From: Helicovermis profundi
GTDB taxonomy: Bacteria > Bacillota > Clostridia > Peptostreptococcales > Acidaminobacteraceae
Assembly (NCBI RefSeq): GCF_033097505.1
Contig: NZ_AP028654.1
Coordinates: forward strand, 2,376,001-2,440,000
Direction of reading: 5' to 3'
DNA length: 64,000 nucleotides
The first letter of the stretch is position 1; every line of letters starts with the position of its first letter. A program made the position numbers and the translations under genes. Of the stretch, positions 7,957 to 17,408 are shown one piece after another. Below the pieces are notes generated by a model, which made no database searches, was not told the origin of the DNA, and saw only the letters and a program-made list of their open reading frames with translations.

Positions 7957-9582
7957 GTGGGTTTTCAAATTGCTGTTGGGGTAATCGGAGGGCTTGGTCT
8001 ATTTCTATTTGGTATGCAAATGATGGGAAATGGACTTCAAAAGGCTGCTGGTAAAAAATTAGAAAGAATTATTGAAATTCTTACAAGCAACAAATTCATT
8101 GGAGTTATTGTAGGTATTTTCGTTACAGGTATTATTCAAAGCTCAAGTGCAACTACAGTTATGGTTGTAGGATTTGTAAATGCTGGTGTTATGAAACTTT
8201 CACAAGCTGTTGGCGTAATTATGGGGGCTAATGTAGGTACTACTGTAACAGGTCAACTTGTTTCATTTAAATTAGAACATTATGCACCTTTAGCTGTTGG
8301 TATTGGTATGCTATTTTGGATGACAAGTAAAAAAGATAATGTCAAACAAATTGCTGAGATTTTTATTGGACTTGGAATTTTGTTTATCGGAATGGAATTC
8401 TTAAAAGACGCTTTAAAACCGCTTAGAGGAATACAAGCTTTTAACGATATTATGATAAGTTTTGGACATCATCCTGTTCTTGGAGTACTAATTGGATTTT
8501 TATTAACTTTAACTGTACAAAGTTCTAGTGCATCTATTGGAATGTTAATTGCACTTGCATCACAAGGAGCACTTCCACTAGCTGCTGCAATGCCAATTTT
8601 ATATGGTGACAATATCGGAACATGTACTACAGCGTTAATTTCAAGTATTGGAGCTTCAAGAAACGCAAAAAGAGCTGCTATTATTCATTTGATTTTTAAC
8701 TTAATTGGTACTATGCTATTCATTTTTGTATTCACAAAACCAATTATGGCTCTAGTACAATCATGGGACCCGAATGATGTTGCAAGACAAATCGCAAATA
8801 CTCATACAATCTTTAATATATCAAACGTTTTAATTCAACTTCCATTCTCTTTTATGTTAATTAAAATAGTTATGTGGTTAGTTCCTGAAAGAGAAGATGA
8901 AAAAATTAGAACTACTACAACAAAATATATTGACAAAAGACTTCTTGCTACTCCTTCAATAGCATTAAGTAATTCTATTAGAGAAACTCTTCACATGGGT
9001 AATGTTGTTAAAAAATCGTATAAAACGTCCTTAGATAGTTTCTTCAACCTTGATAAAAAAGCAGTAATGGAAACTTTTAAGCTCGAAAAAGAAATAAATA
9101 AGCTTGAAAAAGATATTACAGATTATTTGGTAGAAGTATCAAATTGTGATATTTCTGATTTAGATAGAAAAATCATAGACGGTCTTTTCAATAGTGTCAA
9201 TGATATAGAAAGAATTGGAGACCATGCTGATAATATTGCTGAACTTTCACTTGCCGCAATAGAAAATAAATTAGTTTTCTCTAAAAAAGGTGTAGAAGAA
9301 CTTAAAGTTATGTATGAAATGGCTATGACTGCTTACGAAAATACACTTGAAGCAATCAAAACAGGTAAAACTGATAGAGTATTAAGTATAATCGAAATTG
9401 AAGAAAAAGTTGATCAACTTGAACTTAGAGCTCGTGAAGGTCATATAAGAAGACTTAACCACAATGAATGTTCTTCAGAGTCTGGAATAATATTCTTAGA
9501 TATTATTAGCAATATCGAAAGAATATCAGACCTTTCAGCTAATATTGCAAAATTTGTTTTATCTATTTCTACTACTTCATAA
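7957..9582 (+). CDS. nptA: Na/Pi cotransporter family protein with C-terminal PhoU-like domain
   Basis: About 541 residues. The N-terminal part (to about 310) is a NptA/PNaS membrane domain with the two inverted QSSSA-type motifs, GIIQSSSATTVMVVGFVNAG and TVQSSSASIGMLIALASQG, which bind sodium and phosphate. It also has GANVGTTVT and GDNIGTCTT. The C-terminal third, from about residue 345, is helical and PhoU-like (repeated D-I-E-R-I-G-D-H-A-D-N and N-I-E-R-I-S-D). The start is taken as GTG 7957, placed 8 bases after GGGAGG. The ATG at 7933 would put that SD inside the gene. It probably takes up phosphate, with PhoU-like feedback. PHO-box-like repeats lie upstream. Confidence 0.9.
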   Translation: MGFQIAVGVIGGLGLFLFGMQMMGNGLQKAAGKKLERIIEILTSNKFIGVIVGIFVTGIIQSSSATTVMVVGFVNAGVMKLSQAVGVIMGANVGTTVTGQLVSFKLEHYAPLAVGIGMLFWMTSKKDNVKQIAEIFIGLGILFIGMEFLKDALKPLRGIQAFNDIMISFGHHPVLGVLIGFLLTLTVQSSSASIGMLIALASQGALPLAAAMPILYGDNIGTCTTALISSIGASRNAKRAAIIHLIFNLIGTMLFIFVFTKPIMALVQSWDPNDVARQIANTHTIFNISNVLIQLPFSFMLIKIVMWLVPEREDEKIRTTTTKYIDKRLLATPSIALSNSIRETLHMGNVVKKSYKTSLDSFFNLDKKAVMETFKLEKEINKLEKDITDYLVEVSNCDISDLDRKIIDGLFNSVNDIERIGDHADNIAELSLAAIENKLVFSKKGVEELKVMYEMAMTAYENTLEAIKTGKTDRVLSIIEIEEKVDQLELRAREGHIRRLNHNECSSESGIIFLDIISNIERISDLSANIAKFVLSISTTS

Positions 9583-9633
9583 ATGAATTTCTATATAGAA
9601 AAAATGTAGAATAGAAGGAAATTATAAAATACT

Positions 9634-9667
9634 AAAAGCTAAGTATCAATAATGATACTTAGCTTTT
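9634..9667. terminator. Terminator between nptA and cobO
   Basis: A 15-bp perfect stem (9634-9648 with 9653-9667) with a 4-nt loop, T-rich on the plus side and A-rich on the left arm. It sits between convergent genes and likely works in both directions. Confidence 0.88.
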
Positions 9668-10183
9668 TTAACAATCTATTCCTTCTCTTGATAAAACACC
9701 TTCACTATAATAATGCTTAACTTCTGTCATTTCAGTAACTAAATCGGCAAACTCATATAATTCTTTTGGACAATATCTACCAGTAAGTATTAATTCAGTT
9801 GATTGGCATTTACTTTCTATTAAATTAATAATCTGATCTTTTGAAATCATTTTATAAAAGTATGCTATAAATATTTCATCTAATACTATCAAGTCAAATT
9901 TACAGCTTTTTAAAGCATTAAGAGCATAATTATATCCAAGTAAAGCACGTTTGAAATCATCTTCAAGCGGCTCACTATCAATAAAACATTCCACTCCATA
10001 CTGTTCTATTTTAAGATTAGTAAATGTATTTTCAAGTTTTGTTTCAGAATACTTCATTCCCTTAATAAATTGCCCAACATATACTTTTTTATCAATCATA
10101 ATTGACCTTAAAACAACTCCAAATGCTGCTGTTGTTTTTCCTTTTCCATTCCCAGTATAAATATGTGTATAACCTTTACTCAT
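9668..10183 (-). CDS. cobO: Cob(I)yrinic acid a,c-diamide adenosyltransferase (CobO/BtuR type)
   Basis: An ATP:corrinoid adenosyltransferase that makes adenosylcobalamin from cob(I)alamin or its precursors. It has a P-loop at the N-terminus (YTGNGKGKTTAAFG), a KGMKYSE segment and the LIVLDEIF Walker-B-like strand followed by helix. Near the C-terminus are LTGRYCPKEL and DLVTEMTEVKHYY, all typical of CobA/CobO/BtuR. Length 171 is near normal. The ATG at 10183 is chosen because AAGGGGTG precedes it; a GTG at 10192 lies inside that SD. The gene is alone, with no other cobalamin genes nearby, so it probably serves salvage for B12-dependent enzymes. Confidence 0.9.
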   Translation of the reverse strand: MSKGYTHIYTGNGKGKTTAAFGVVLRSIMIDKKVYVGQFIKGMKYSETKLENTFTNLKIEQYGVECFIDSEPLEDDFKRALLGYNYALNALKSCKFDLIVLDEIFIAYFYKMISKDQIINLIESKCQSTELILTGRYCPKELYEFADLVTEMTEVKHYYSEGVLSREGIDC

Positions 10184-10261
10184 ATATTTCACCCCTTAAT
10201 TATTTCTCAGATACAGTATATCAAATTATTATTTAAAAAAATATATAATCCCTTTTTTAGT

Positions 10262-10316
10262 TTTTTACAAAAAAATAGAGCATAAGCTCCATTTTTTATT
10301 CTAGGGGGACTAGAAT
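10262..10316 (-). terminator. Terminator region of the peptide operon
   Basis: On the minus strand, downstream of the amidase gene, ATTCTAG/CTAGAAT (10298-10304 with 10310-10316) forms a small hairpin. It is followed by a second hairpin (GAGC-ATAA-GCTC, 10278-10289) flanked by A- and T-runs. The second ends in TTTTTTT and looks like the actual terminator of the eight-gene operon. Confidence 0.7.
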
Positions 10317-10348
10317 AATAACTTAAAAATTAATAAATTTAAATTATT

Positions 10349-11872
10349 TTATATTGTTTTTTCAATAAAACTTGCAATTTTAATAAGAATATCTTCAGAA
10401 AATTTTCTTGAAATCACAGTAGCACCTATTGGTTCACCGTTATTTCTAAATCCCATAGGAATTGAAATTGCAGGAAATAGTGCACAGGAATATACTCTTG
10501 AAGCATAATTAGAAATTGTTACTATTGCATCAACTTTATTAAGTGCATCTTCAAGAACTTTTGTACTTAGTTTTGTATTTTCTTTTTTTATATTCTCATA
10601 CAAATTTTTAGAAATATTATTATTTTGTGATTTTTCTAGTATATCCAATCCGTAAGGTGCAAACTTTTTTTTATTTTCGGTATATTTTTTTATTATTTTA
10701 TCTAAAGATAAATCACTTTTAACTTCTTCTTTTTTTAAATAATCATTTATTCCTATTTTAAATTCATATAACATTAAATCCATTAAATTAATATTATAAT
10801 TTTCTTCAGAAAATCCTATTTTTTCAATTACTATATCTTCATTTAAAAATAATTTTTTTATATTATCTAATAGTAATTGATCTTCTTCTCTATATTCATT
10901 TTTAATAAATTCATCTTCTAAAAAACCAATTTTCAAATTTTTAATTGGTTTATTAATAAATTTAGTATAATCCTTTACATAATATTTATTAGCTTTCTTA
11001 TCTCTTTCATCGTAAGCACATATTACATTTAATACTTTAGCTAAATCCTTAATATTTTTTGCCATAGGACCTGCAGTATCTTGATTTTCTGATATTGGAA
11101 TAATTAAATCTCTACTTACTAAACCTACAGTTGGTTTAAGCGCAAATATATTATTTTGACTTGCAGGATATATTAATGAGCCTGAAGTTTCTGTTCCTAT
11201 AGATATAGGCGATAAATTTGCTGCAACTGCAACCGCACTTCCAGAACTAGACCCACCTACATCAAAATTTCCATAAGGGTTTTTAGTTTGTCCTCCAAGT
11301 GAAGAATATCCATTTGATGAATCAAAAGTCATAAAATTTGCCCATTCGCTCATATTTGCTTTACCAATTATTATAGCTCCAGCTTCTCTAAGTTTGACAG
11401 TTAAAAATGAATCCCTACTAACATATGAATTTTTTAAGAGAATAGACCCTGCTGTATTTGGCATATCATCTTTTGTTGCAATATTGTCCTTAAGTACTAT
11501 AGGTACGCCATATAAAGGCATTTTATTTATATTGCTTTCTTTTAAACTATTTGCTACTTCTAGTGCAAAAGGATTTATAGATATGATAGCATTTAATTTT
11601 TTTTGATCTATAATTCTCTTTATATAAAAAATAACAATTTCTCTAGGTGTTACAAGCTTCTTCTCATATAGGTTAATTATATTATCAATGCTAACTTTTT
11701 CTACAAGTTTACTAATCATATTATATCTAAGCAAGCTCATACTTTGAATTTCTTTTTCATAAATTTCAGCATTTAATGGCTTATTTAAGTAGCCTTGCTT
11801 TGGATTTATATATTGTTTATTAATTTGATCTTTTAGATACTTATCTACTTCAGGATTTAAGTCAAACTTCAT
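10349..11872 (-). CDS. Amidase-signature family hydrolase
   Basis: A 507-residue member of the amidase signature family (Ser-cisSer-Lys). The lysine is in VPIVLKDNIATKDDMPNTAGS (about residue 120). The glycine/serine stretch is GGSSSGSAVAVAAN (about 205-218) and the nucleophile region is GTETSGSLIYPASQ (about 225-238). It is not the Gln-tRNA amidotransferase subunit GatA, since no gatB/gatC is nearby. It is the last gene of the peptide-transport operon, 23 bases after oppF, so hydrolysis of peptide or amino-acid amides arriving through the Opp system is the likely job. That is inferred from context. There is no signal peptide, so it is cytoplasmic. Confidence 0.85.
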   Translation of the reverse strand: MKFDLNPEVDKYLKDQINKQYINPKQGYLNKPLNAEIYEKEIQSMSLLRYNMISKLVEKVSIDNIINLYEKKLVTPREIVIFYIKRIIDQKKLNAIISINPFALEVANSLKESNINKMPLYGVPIVLKDNIATKDDMPNTAGSILLKNSYVSRDSFLTVKLREAGAIIIGKANMSEWANFMTFDSSNGYSSLGGQTKNPYGNFDVGGSSSGSAVAVAANLSPISIGTETSGSLIYPASQNNIFALKPTVGLVSRDLIIPISENQDTAGPMAKNIKDLAKVLNVICAYDERDKKANKYYVKDYTKFINKPIKNLKIGFLEDEFIKNEYREEDQLLLDNIKKLFLNEDIVIEKIGFSEENYNINLMDLMLYEFKIGINDYLKKEEVKSDLSLDKIIKKYTENKKKFAPYGLDILEKSQNNNISKNLYENIKKENTKLSTKVLEDALNKVDAIVTISNYASRVYSCALFPAISIPMGFRNNGEPIGATVISRKFSEDILIKIASFIEKTI

Positions 11873-11895
11873 ATAATATCACTACCTCATAGTTA

Positions 11896-12849
11896 CTATT
11901 TATTAAAAATATGACATGAAACAAAATGGCCTTTAGATACTTCAATTAGTTTTGGCTCTTTATCCATGCAAACACTTTCAGCATAATTACATCTATTTGC
12001 AAATCTACAATTTTCTTTAGGATTTATTGGTGAAGTTATTTCACCCTTTAAAATAATCATTTCATCATCATTATCAAGTGTTGGTCTAGGAATTGCAGAA
12101 AGTAAAGCTTTTGTATAAGGATGAATTGGATTATCAAATAAATCTTTAGCTGGTGCTTTTTCAACTAATTTTCCTAAATACATAACTGCAATATCATCAG
12201 AAAAATGATTTACAACTGATAAATCATGCGTAATAAAAACATATGTTAAAGCTAATTTTTTTTGCAAATCTTTAAGCAAATTAAGTATTTGTGCTTGTAT
12301 AGAAACATCAAGTGCTGATACAGGTTCATCACAAATAATAAATTTTGTGTCTAGTGCAAGGGCTCTTGCTATGCCAATTCTCTGCCTTCTACCTCCATCA
12401 AGTTCATGTGGATAAGTATTCATAAGACGTCTTGAAAGGCCTACTAAATCCATTAGTTCAAGTACTCTATCAAATCTTTTCTTTTTATCAATTATTAGTT
12501 TATTTAATTTAATAGGTTCTTCAATTATTTCACTTACGGTCATTCTGGGATCTAAAGAAGAAAATGGATCTTGAAATATTATTTGCATTTCTTTTCTAAG
12601 TTCTCTCATTTTACTTGCAGATAAATTTCTAATATTATTTCCTTTATAAATTATTTCTCCGTCAGTAGCTTCAAGAAGTCTTAATATTACTCTACCTGTA
12701 GTAGATTTTCCACATCCTGATTCTCCAACTAAGCCTAATGTTTTGCCTTTTTCTATAGAAAAATTAATATCATCTACAGCGTGTAAAGTACCTTTAGGAG
12801 TATCAAAATACTTCTTTAAATTTTTTACTTCTAAAATTATATCTGGCAT
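11896..12849 (-). CDS. oppF: Oligopeptide/dipeptide ABC transporter ATP-binding protein (OppF type)
   Basis: A 317-residue ATPase. Walker A is GLVGESGCGKSTTGR (about residue 40), the Q-loop is in IFQDPFSSLDPRMTV, and Walker B is FIICDEPVSALDVSIQAQ. The signature is DGGRRQRIGIARAL, where most OppF proteins have SGGQ. The C-terminal oligopeptide-transporter extension has the cysteine cluster CRFANRCNYAESVC...C (about 275-310), thought to bind an iron-sulfur cluster in OppD/F proteins. It energises the OppBC channel with OppD. GGGGGGAA precedes the ATG, 13 bases after oppD. Confidence 0.92.
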   Translation of the reverse strand: MPDIILEVKNLKKYFDTPKGTLHAVDDINFSIEKGKTLGLVGESGCGKSTTGRVILRLLEATDGEIIYKGNNIRNLSASKMRELRKEMQIIFQDPFSSLDPRMTVSEIIEEPIKLNKLIIDKKKRFDRVLELMDLVGLSRRLMNTYPHELDGGRRQRIGIARALALDTKFIICDEPVSALDVSIQAQILNLLKDLQKKLALTYVFITHDLSVVNHFSDDIAVMYLGKLVEKAPAKDLFDNPIHPYTKALLSAIPRPTLDNDDEMIILKGEITSPINPKENCRFANRCNYAESVCMDKEPKLIEVSKGHFVSCHIFNK

Positions 12850-12862
12850 TTTAATTCCCCCC

Positions 12863-13858
12863 TTATTTTAATTTATCTAACTTAAAATCCTTATTTTCCT
12901 TATATAAATGACATTCAACAAAATGAGTGTCTGAAAATTTTACTTTAACTGGCTTTATAGTTTTACACATATCCATAGCATAGTCACATCTATCACAAAA
13001 TGAACATCCTTTTGGAAGATTATATGGATCAGACATTAAGCCTCTAATTGGTTTTAATTCAGCTTTTCTATCGTCAATATTGGGAATAGAATTAAATAAT
13101 CCTTCTGTATAAGGGTGTTTAGTATTATTAAATATATCAACCAAGGTTCCTTGTTCCACTATTCTTCCAGCATACATTATCGCAACATCATCACAAACTT
13201 TTGCCACAACTCCAAGATCATGTGTAATCATAAGCATTGCCATTTTAAATTTTAATTTTAAATCTTTCATAAGTTTTAGAACTTGTGCCTGTATTGTAAC
13301 ATCAAGTGCTGTTGTAGGTTCATCAGCTAAAAGTAATTTTGGACTACATGAAAGTGCAATTGCAATAATTACTCTCTGTTTCATACCACCAGAAAACTGA
13401 TGAGGATATTCGCCCATTCTTTCTCCAGGAATACCTACAAGTTCAAGCATTTCTTTTGCTTTCTTATTAGCTTCTTCATTTGAAACACTTTGATGAATAC
13501 TAATTGCTTCTGAAATCTGATCTCCTACTGTAATTACAGGATTAAGTGCTGTCATAGGATCTTGAAAAATCATTGAAGCAACTTCACCTCTAATCTTTTC
13601 CATATCTTTTTCAGAAGTTTCCATTAAATTAATTCCATCTAAAATAATACTACCTGAAACTACTTTTCCAGGTGGATTCGGTATCAATTTTAAAATAGAA
13701 AGTGCAGTTGTTGTTTTACCCGCTCCTGTTTCTCCTACAAGCCCAAGTGTTTTTCCTTTTTCAAGATTTATATTAATTCCATTTACTGCTTCAACTATAC
13801 CATCATCAGTTATATATTGAATTACTAAATCATTTATTTCTAGTACTTTATCATTCAT
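12863..13858 (-). CDS. oppD: Oligopeptide/dipeptide ABC transporter ATP-binding protein (OppD type)
   Basis: A 331-residue ATPase paired with OppF. Walker A is [15 protein letters not shown], the Q-loop [12 protein letters not shown], the signature [15 protein letters not shown] and Walker [18 protein letters not shown], followed by ITHDLGVV. The C-terminal extension (about 275-315) holds the C-x-F-C-x2-C-x6-C type cysteines ([14 protein letters not shown]). A lysine-rich tail ends the protein. The ATG is preceded by GGAGGG. Unlike OppF here, its signature motif is canonical, so the pair may have one strong and one weaker ATP site. Confidence 0.93.
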   Translation of the reverse strand: MNDKVLEINDLVIQYITDDGIVEAVNGININLEKGKTLGLVGETGAGKTTTALSILKLIPNPPGKVVSGSIILDGINLMETSEKDMEKIRGEVASMIFQDPMTALNPVITVGDQISEAISIHQSVSNEEANKKAKEMLELVGIPGERMGEYPHQFSGGMKQRVIIAIALSCSPKLLLADEPTTALDVTIQAQVLKLMKDLKLKFKMAMLMITHDLGVVAKVCDDVAIMYAGRIVEQGTLVDIFNNTKHPYTEGLFNSIPNIDDRKAELKPIRGLMSDPYNLPKGCSFCDRCDYAMDMCKTIKPVKVKFSDTHFVECHLYKENKDFKLDKLK

Positions 13859-13870
13859 GAACTCCCTCCA

Positions 13871-14767
13871 CTATTTCAATTTAGGATCTAGTGCATCTCT
13901 AAGACCATCACCAATCAAATTAAGAGATAAAACAGTTAGAACTATTGCAAGTCCTGGGTATAAAACTATATACATATTATCTCTTATATAGGCTCTACCA
14001 CCAGCTAACATACTTCCCCATTCTGGTGTTGGAGGTTGAACTCCTAGACCAATAAAACTAAGTGAAGCTGTTGCCATAATTGCGGTAGCAACTTTAAGTG
14101 TAGCATAAACAATTATTGGTGCCATTGAATTTGGAAGAACATGCTTTAAAATTATAGTATGATCTCTTGCACCAATAGCCCTTGCGGCTTCAATAAATTC
14201 TTGATCTTTTACACTAAGAACTGCAGCCCTAACTACCCTAGCAAAACCCGGAATATTTGATATTCCTACTGCTATCATTAAATTAAGTATACTCGCTCCA
14301 AGTGCTGCAACGATTGTAATGGCAAGTAAAATTGTTGGTATAGCAAGAAGAACATCAAGCACACGCATAATTACATTATCAATTTTTCCACCATAATATC
14401 CCGCGATTGAGCCTAAAAATCCCCCAAAAGAAAGTGCAATAGTAACTGATATTACTCCTACAAAAAGTGATATTCTAGTTCCATACACTATCCTTGCAAA
14501 AATATCTCTACCGAATTCATCAGTACCGAACCAATGTTCCATACTTGGCATTTCAAGCCTTGAGTGAAAATTCATCTTAAGTGCACCATTATTGTAATCA
14601 GCAATTAATGGTGCAAAAATAGCTAAACATATAAATAAAAATATTAATATTAGTCCAAGTACTGCAGTCTTACTTCTTCTTAGTCTTCGCCATACATCAC
14701 GCATTTGACTACGTTTTTTCGTATTAAAGAGTTGACTAGAATTTGATTTTTCTAAAGTATTTTCCAT
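13871..14767 (-). CDS. oppC: Oligopeptide/dipeptide ABC transporter permease (OppC type)
   Basis: A 298-residue permease with a cytoplasmic N-terminal tail, a first helix at about 38-58, a periplasmic-side loop with HWFGTDEFGRDIFARI (the OppC_N/DppC hallmark), and five further helices. The EAA motif contacting the ATPases is EAARAIGARDHTIILKHVLPN (about 195-215). The ATG at 14767 is chosen, with AGGGGG upstream; a TTG 9 bases earlier would overlap the SD. It lies between oppB (13 bases upstream) and oppD (12 bases downstream) in the sigma-54 operon. Confidence 0.93.
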   Translation of the reverse strand: MENTLEKSNSSQLFNTKKRSQMRDVWRRLRRSKTAVLGLILIFLFICLAIFAPLIADYNNGALKMNFHSRLEMPSMEHWFGTDEFGRDIFARIVYGTRISLFVGVISVTIALSFGGFLGSIAGYYGGKIDNVIMRVLDVLLAIPTILLAITIVAALGASILNLMIAVGISNIPGFARVVRAAVLSVKDQEFIEAARAIGARDHTIILKHVLPNSMAPIIVYATLKVATAIMATASLSFIGLGVQPPTPEWGSMLAGGRAYIRDNMYIVLYPGLAIVLTVLSLNLIGDGLRDALDPKLK

Positions 14768-14780
14768 AATATTCAACCCC

Positions 14781-15707
14781 CTAATTATAATTTGCTTTTA
14801 TTCTAGGATCAATATAAGCATAAAGAATATCAATTAATAAATTCACTAAACTAAAAGCAAGTGCAAACACTATTACACAGCCCAAAACCATTGGTGTATC
14901 TTTTCTTTGAATTGATTCAACCATAAGTCTTCCAATACCCGGCCATGAAAAAACTGTTTCTGTAAGTACTGCTCCACCTAAAAGAACTCCAAATTCAAGC
15001 CCTATTACAGTTATAGCAGGAATAAGAGCATTTTTCAAAGCGTGCTTTCTAATAACTTTAGACCTACTAACACCTTTTGCTTTAGCAGTATTAATATAAT
15101 CTTGCCTAATCACTTCAAGCATTGATGAACGTGTAGTTCTTGTTATACTTGCAGTCGAAGCTATTGCTAAAGTAAAGGCAGGAAGAATTAAGCTTTTAAT
15201 TCCAGACATTCCGCCTGATGGAAACCAACCTAAATTTAATGAAAATGCAATTATAAGTATTAATCCAGTCCAAAACGATGGCATTGATATCCCTACTAAG
15301 GCAAAAATCATACCGAAATTATCAAAAATAGAATATTGCCTCGTGGCTGAAATTACTCCAATTGGTATTGATATTAATACTGATAAAATTATAGCCGTAA
15401 TTGTTAATTTAAATGTATTAGGAAAACGTTCCCCTATTTCACTTGCAACAGACTTTCCTGTAGAATAAGAAATGCCCATATCACCAGTAACTAACTTTTC
15501 TACATAAACTGCATATTGAATTATAACTGGCTTATCAAGCCCCATATCATGACGCAATTCCACAATTGCCTCTTTAGTTGCACCATTACCAAGTATCATA
15601 GATGCTGCATCTCCAGGAGTTAAACTAATAATAAAATATACTAAAAATGTAACACCTATCATAACTGGTAAAAGCATTAAGAGCCTTCTAAAAATATATT
15701 TTGACAT
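14781..15707 (-). CDS. oppB: Oligopeptide/dipeptide ABC transporter permease (OppB type)
   Basis: A 308-residue permease. It begins MSKYIFRRLL with a first helix at about 10-30, the family segment LTPGDAASMILG, and then five more helices. The EAA loop is ARAKGVSRSKVIRKHALKN-like (about 200-220, with RQDYINTAKAKG just before), followed by GVLLGGAVLTETVFSWPGIGRL. The start is the ATG at 15707, six bases after TTGGAGG. An ATG 63 bases upstream has no SD and would add an atypical N-terminus. A long hairpin separates it from oppA. Confidence 0.93.
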   Translation of the reverse strand: MSKYIFRRLLMLLPVMIGVTFLVYFIISLTPGDAASMILGNGATKEAIVELRHDMGLDKPVIIQYAVYVEKLVTGDMGISYSTGKSVASEIGERFPNTFKLTITAIILSVLISIPIGVISATRQYSIFDNFGMIFALVGISMPSFWTGLILIIAFSLNLGWFPSGGMSGIKSLILPAFTLAIASTASITRTTRSSMLEVIRQDYINTAKAKGVSRSKVIRKHALKNALIPAITVIGLEFGVLLGGAVLTETVFSWPGIGRLMVESIQRKDTPMVLGCVIVFALAFSLVNLLIDILYAYIDPRIKANYN

Positions 15708-15743
15708 AATGCCTCCAATTCTAAAATATTTACTAAATACATA

Positions 15744-15784
15744 ATTAATTTTATGAGATGAATTAATCATCTCATAAAATTAAT
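15744..15784 (-). promoter_or_regulatory. Intercistronic hairpin between oppA and oppB
   Basis: A near-perfect 18-bp stem (15744-15761 with 15767-15784), loop ATTAA, sits in the gap after oppA. No T-run follows on the transcribed strand. It is therefore more likely an RNA-stabilising or partial-termination element that lets the binding protein be made in excess over the membrane subunits, as is common in ABC operons. Confidence 0.7.
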
Positions 15785-15794
15785 ATAATTCACA

Positions 15795-17369
15795 CTAAAA
15801 ATGAATTTTTTCTATATTCCAAAGACCTTGTGGACTTAATTCTACATCTTTTAAATTTGCATTTGCGCCTGTTACATTATTTTTAACAAATAACGGAACT
15901 ATTGGAGCTTGATCCATAATATAAGTATGAAGTTCATTATATATCTTAATTCTTTTGTCTATATCAAGTTCTTTTCTAGCTGATTCAATTAATTGGTCAA
16001 CTTTTGGATTATTAATTCTTGAGAAGTTCATTCCACCAATATTTCCTGAATAATATAATGGAGTTAATGTTGAGTCTGGATCAGGATTTGAGCTCCATCC
16101 AAGTACTAAAGTTTGCTCTTCACCCTTCATAAGAAGGTCAATATAAGTTCCCCACTCGTACATTTCAATCGTTGATTTTACTCCAATATCCATTAGATTA
16201 GCTTGTATTACTTCAGCAATTCTCTTTCTCTCATCACCTGAAGCCCAAATTGTCATTTCAAAACCATCTGGGTATCCAGCTTCTTTAAGTAGACTCTTAG
16301 CTTTTTCAGGATCATAACTATAATCAGAAGCTTTATAACCAAGCATTGAAGGTGCTAAAACAGATTTTGCAGGAGTACCTGCACCATCAATTGCAACAGC
16401 CATTATAGCATCTTTATCGATTGCATAGTTCATGGCTTGTCTTACTTTTTGATTATCAAAAGGTTTTTTTTCATTATTCATTGCAAAGAAATCTACTCTT
16501 GTTGAAGGAGTTTCATATAATTTAAGATCAGAATTTTCTTTTACTTTTTTAATATCAATAGTCTGTAGTTCATCAACTATATCAACTTCACCAGTTTCAA
16601 GAGCAATAGTTCTTGAAGTTCCTTCTGGAATGATTTTAAATACAATTTTAGACATTTGACCCATATTATTTTCATCAAAATAATTATCATTTCTTTCTAA
16701 AACAACTTTATCTCCTGAATCCCAAGAAACAAATTTATATGGACCAGAACCAATTGGATTTTTAAAATTATCATCCGATTCAACATATGCTTTTGGTAAA
16801 ATTGAAGTTCCTGCGTGCACTAAAGTATATAAAAATGGAGCAAATGCAGTTTTAGTTGTAATTTTAACAGTATATTTATCTACTATTTCAACTGATTTCA
16901 CTTCACTTAAAACATGTTTAACTTTTGGCATAGTCATTGATCTTTCCAAACTAAATTTAACATCCTCAGAAGTCATTTCACTTCCATCACTAAATTTTAC
17001 ACCCTCTTTAATCTTAATAATCCACTCAGTATCTGACGCTTGACTCCAAGTATCAGCTAGATCAGGTACAACTTTAAAATCAGTATCTAATCTAAAAAGT
17101 CTGTTAAAAAGTAAAAATGATACTCTCTCTGATTTAGTGTCATTATGACCTTGTGGATCTAATGATGTAATATCTGCACTAAGTGCAATCGTAAGTACAT
17201 CTTTTTTAGGCTCCTCTTTAGATGCTTCATCTGTTTTTGTATCTGCTGGTGCTACTTTAACATCCTCTGTTTTCTTAGTTTCACTAGATGTATTATTCGT
17301 AGCTGAACATCCTGAAAATGCTGAAACTATTAAAACTAAAACCACTAATAACGATAATACTTTTTTCAT
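15795..17369 (-). CDS. oppA: Peptide ABC transporter substrate-binding lipoprotein (OppA/DppA family)
   Basis: A 524-residue extracellular solute-binding protein, SBP_bac_5 family. The N-terminus is a lipoprotein signal with lipobox SGC at about residues 19-21, followed by a Ser/Thr/Lys linker to about residue 55. Family segments include SLDPQGHNDTKSERV, the LAD.W form of the W-x-I-x-LR motif, VKFSDGSEMTSEDV, GSGPYKF, VRQAMNYAIDKDAI and SNPDPDSTLTPLYYSG. Anchored outside the membrane, it captures peptides for OppBC. Ligand specificity cannot be read from sequence. GGGGGAA precedes the ATG. Confidence 0.93.
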   Translation of the reverse strand: MKKVLSLLVVLVLIVSAFSGCSATNNTSSETKKTEDVKVAPADTKTDEASKEEPKKDVLTIALSADITSLDPQGHNDTKSERVSFLLFNRLFRLDTDFKVVPDLADTWSQASDTEWIIKIKEGVKFSDGSEMTSEDVKFSLERSMTMPKVKHVLSEVKSVEIVDKYTVKITTKTAFAPFLYTLVHAGTSILPKAYVESDDNFKNPIGSGPYKFVSWDSGDKVVLERNDNYFDENNMGQMSKIVFKIIPEGTSRTIALETGEVDIVDELQTIDIKKVKENSDLKLYETPSTRVDFFAMNNEKKPFDNQKVRQAMNYAIDKDAIMAVAIDGAGTPAKSVLAPSMLGYKASDYSYDPEKAKSLLKEAGYPDGFEMTIWASGDERKRIAEVIQANLMDIGVKSTIEMYEWGTYIDLLMKGEEQTLVLGWSSNPDPDSTLTPLYYSGNIGGMNFSRINNPKVDQLIESARKELDIDKRIKIYNELHTYIMDQAPIVPLFVKNNVTGANANLKDVELSPQGLWNIEKIHF

Positions 17370-17408
17370 TTTTTTTCCCCCTTTTTTTCTATATTAAAAG
17401 ATCAACTT

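Noticed and set aside
10349-11872. GatA subunit of the Glu-tRNA(Gln) amidotransferase
   Set aside because: No gatB or gatC nearby, and the gene is embedded in a peptide-transport operon; a general amidase is the safer call.
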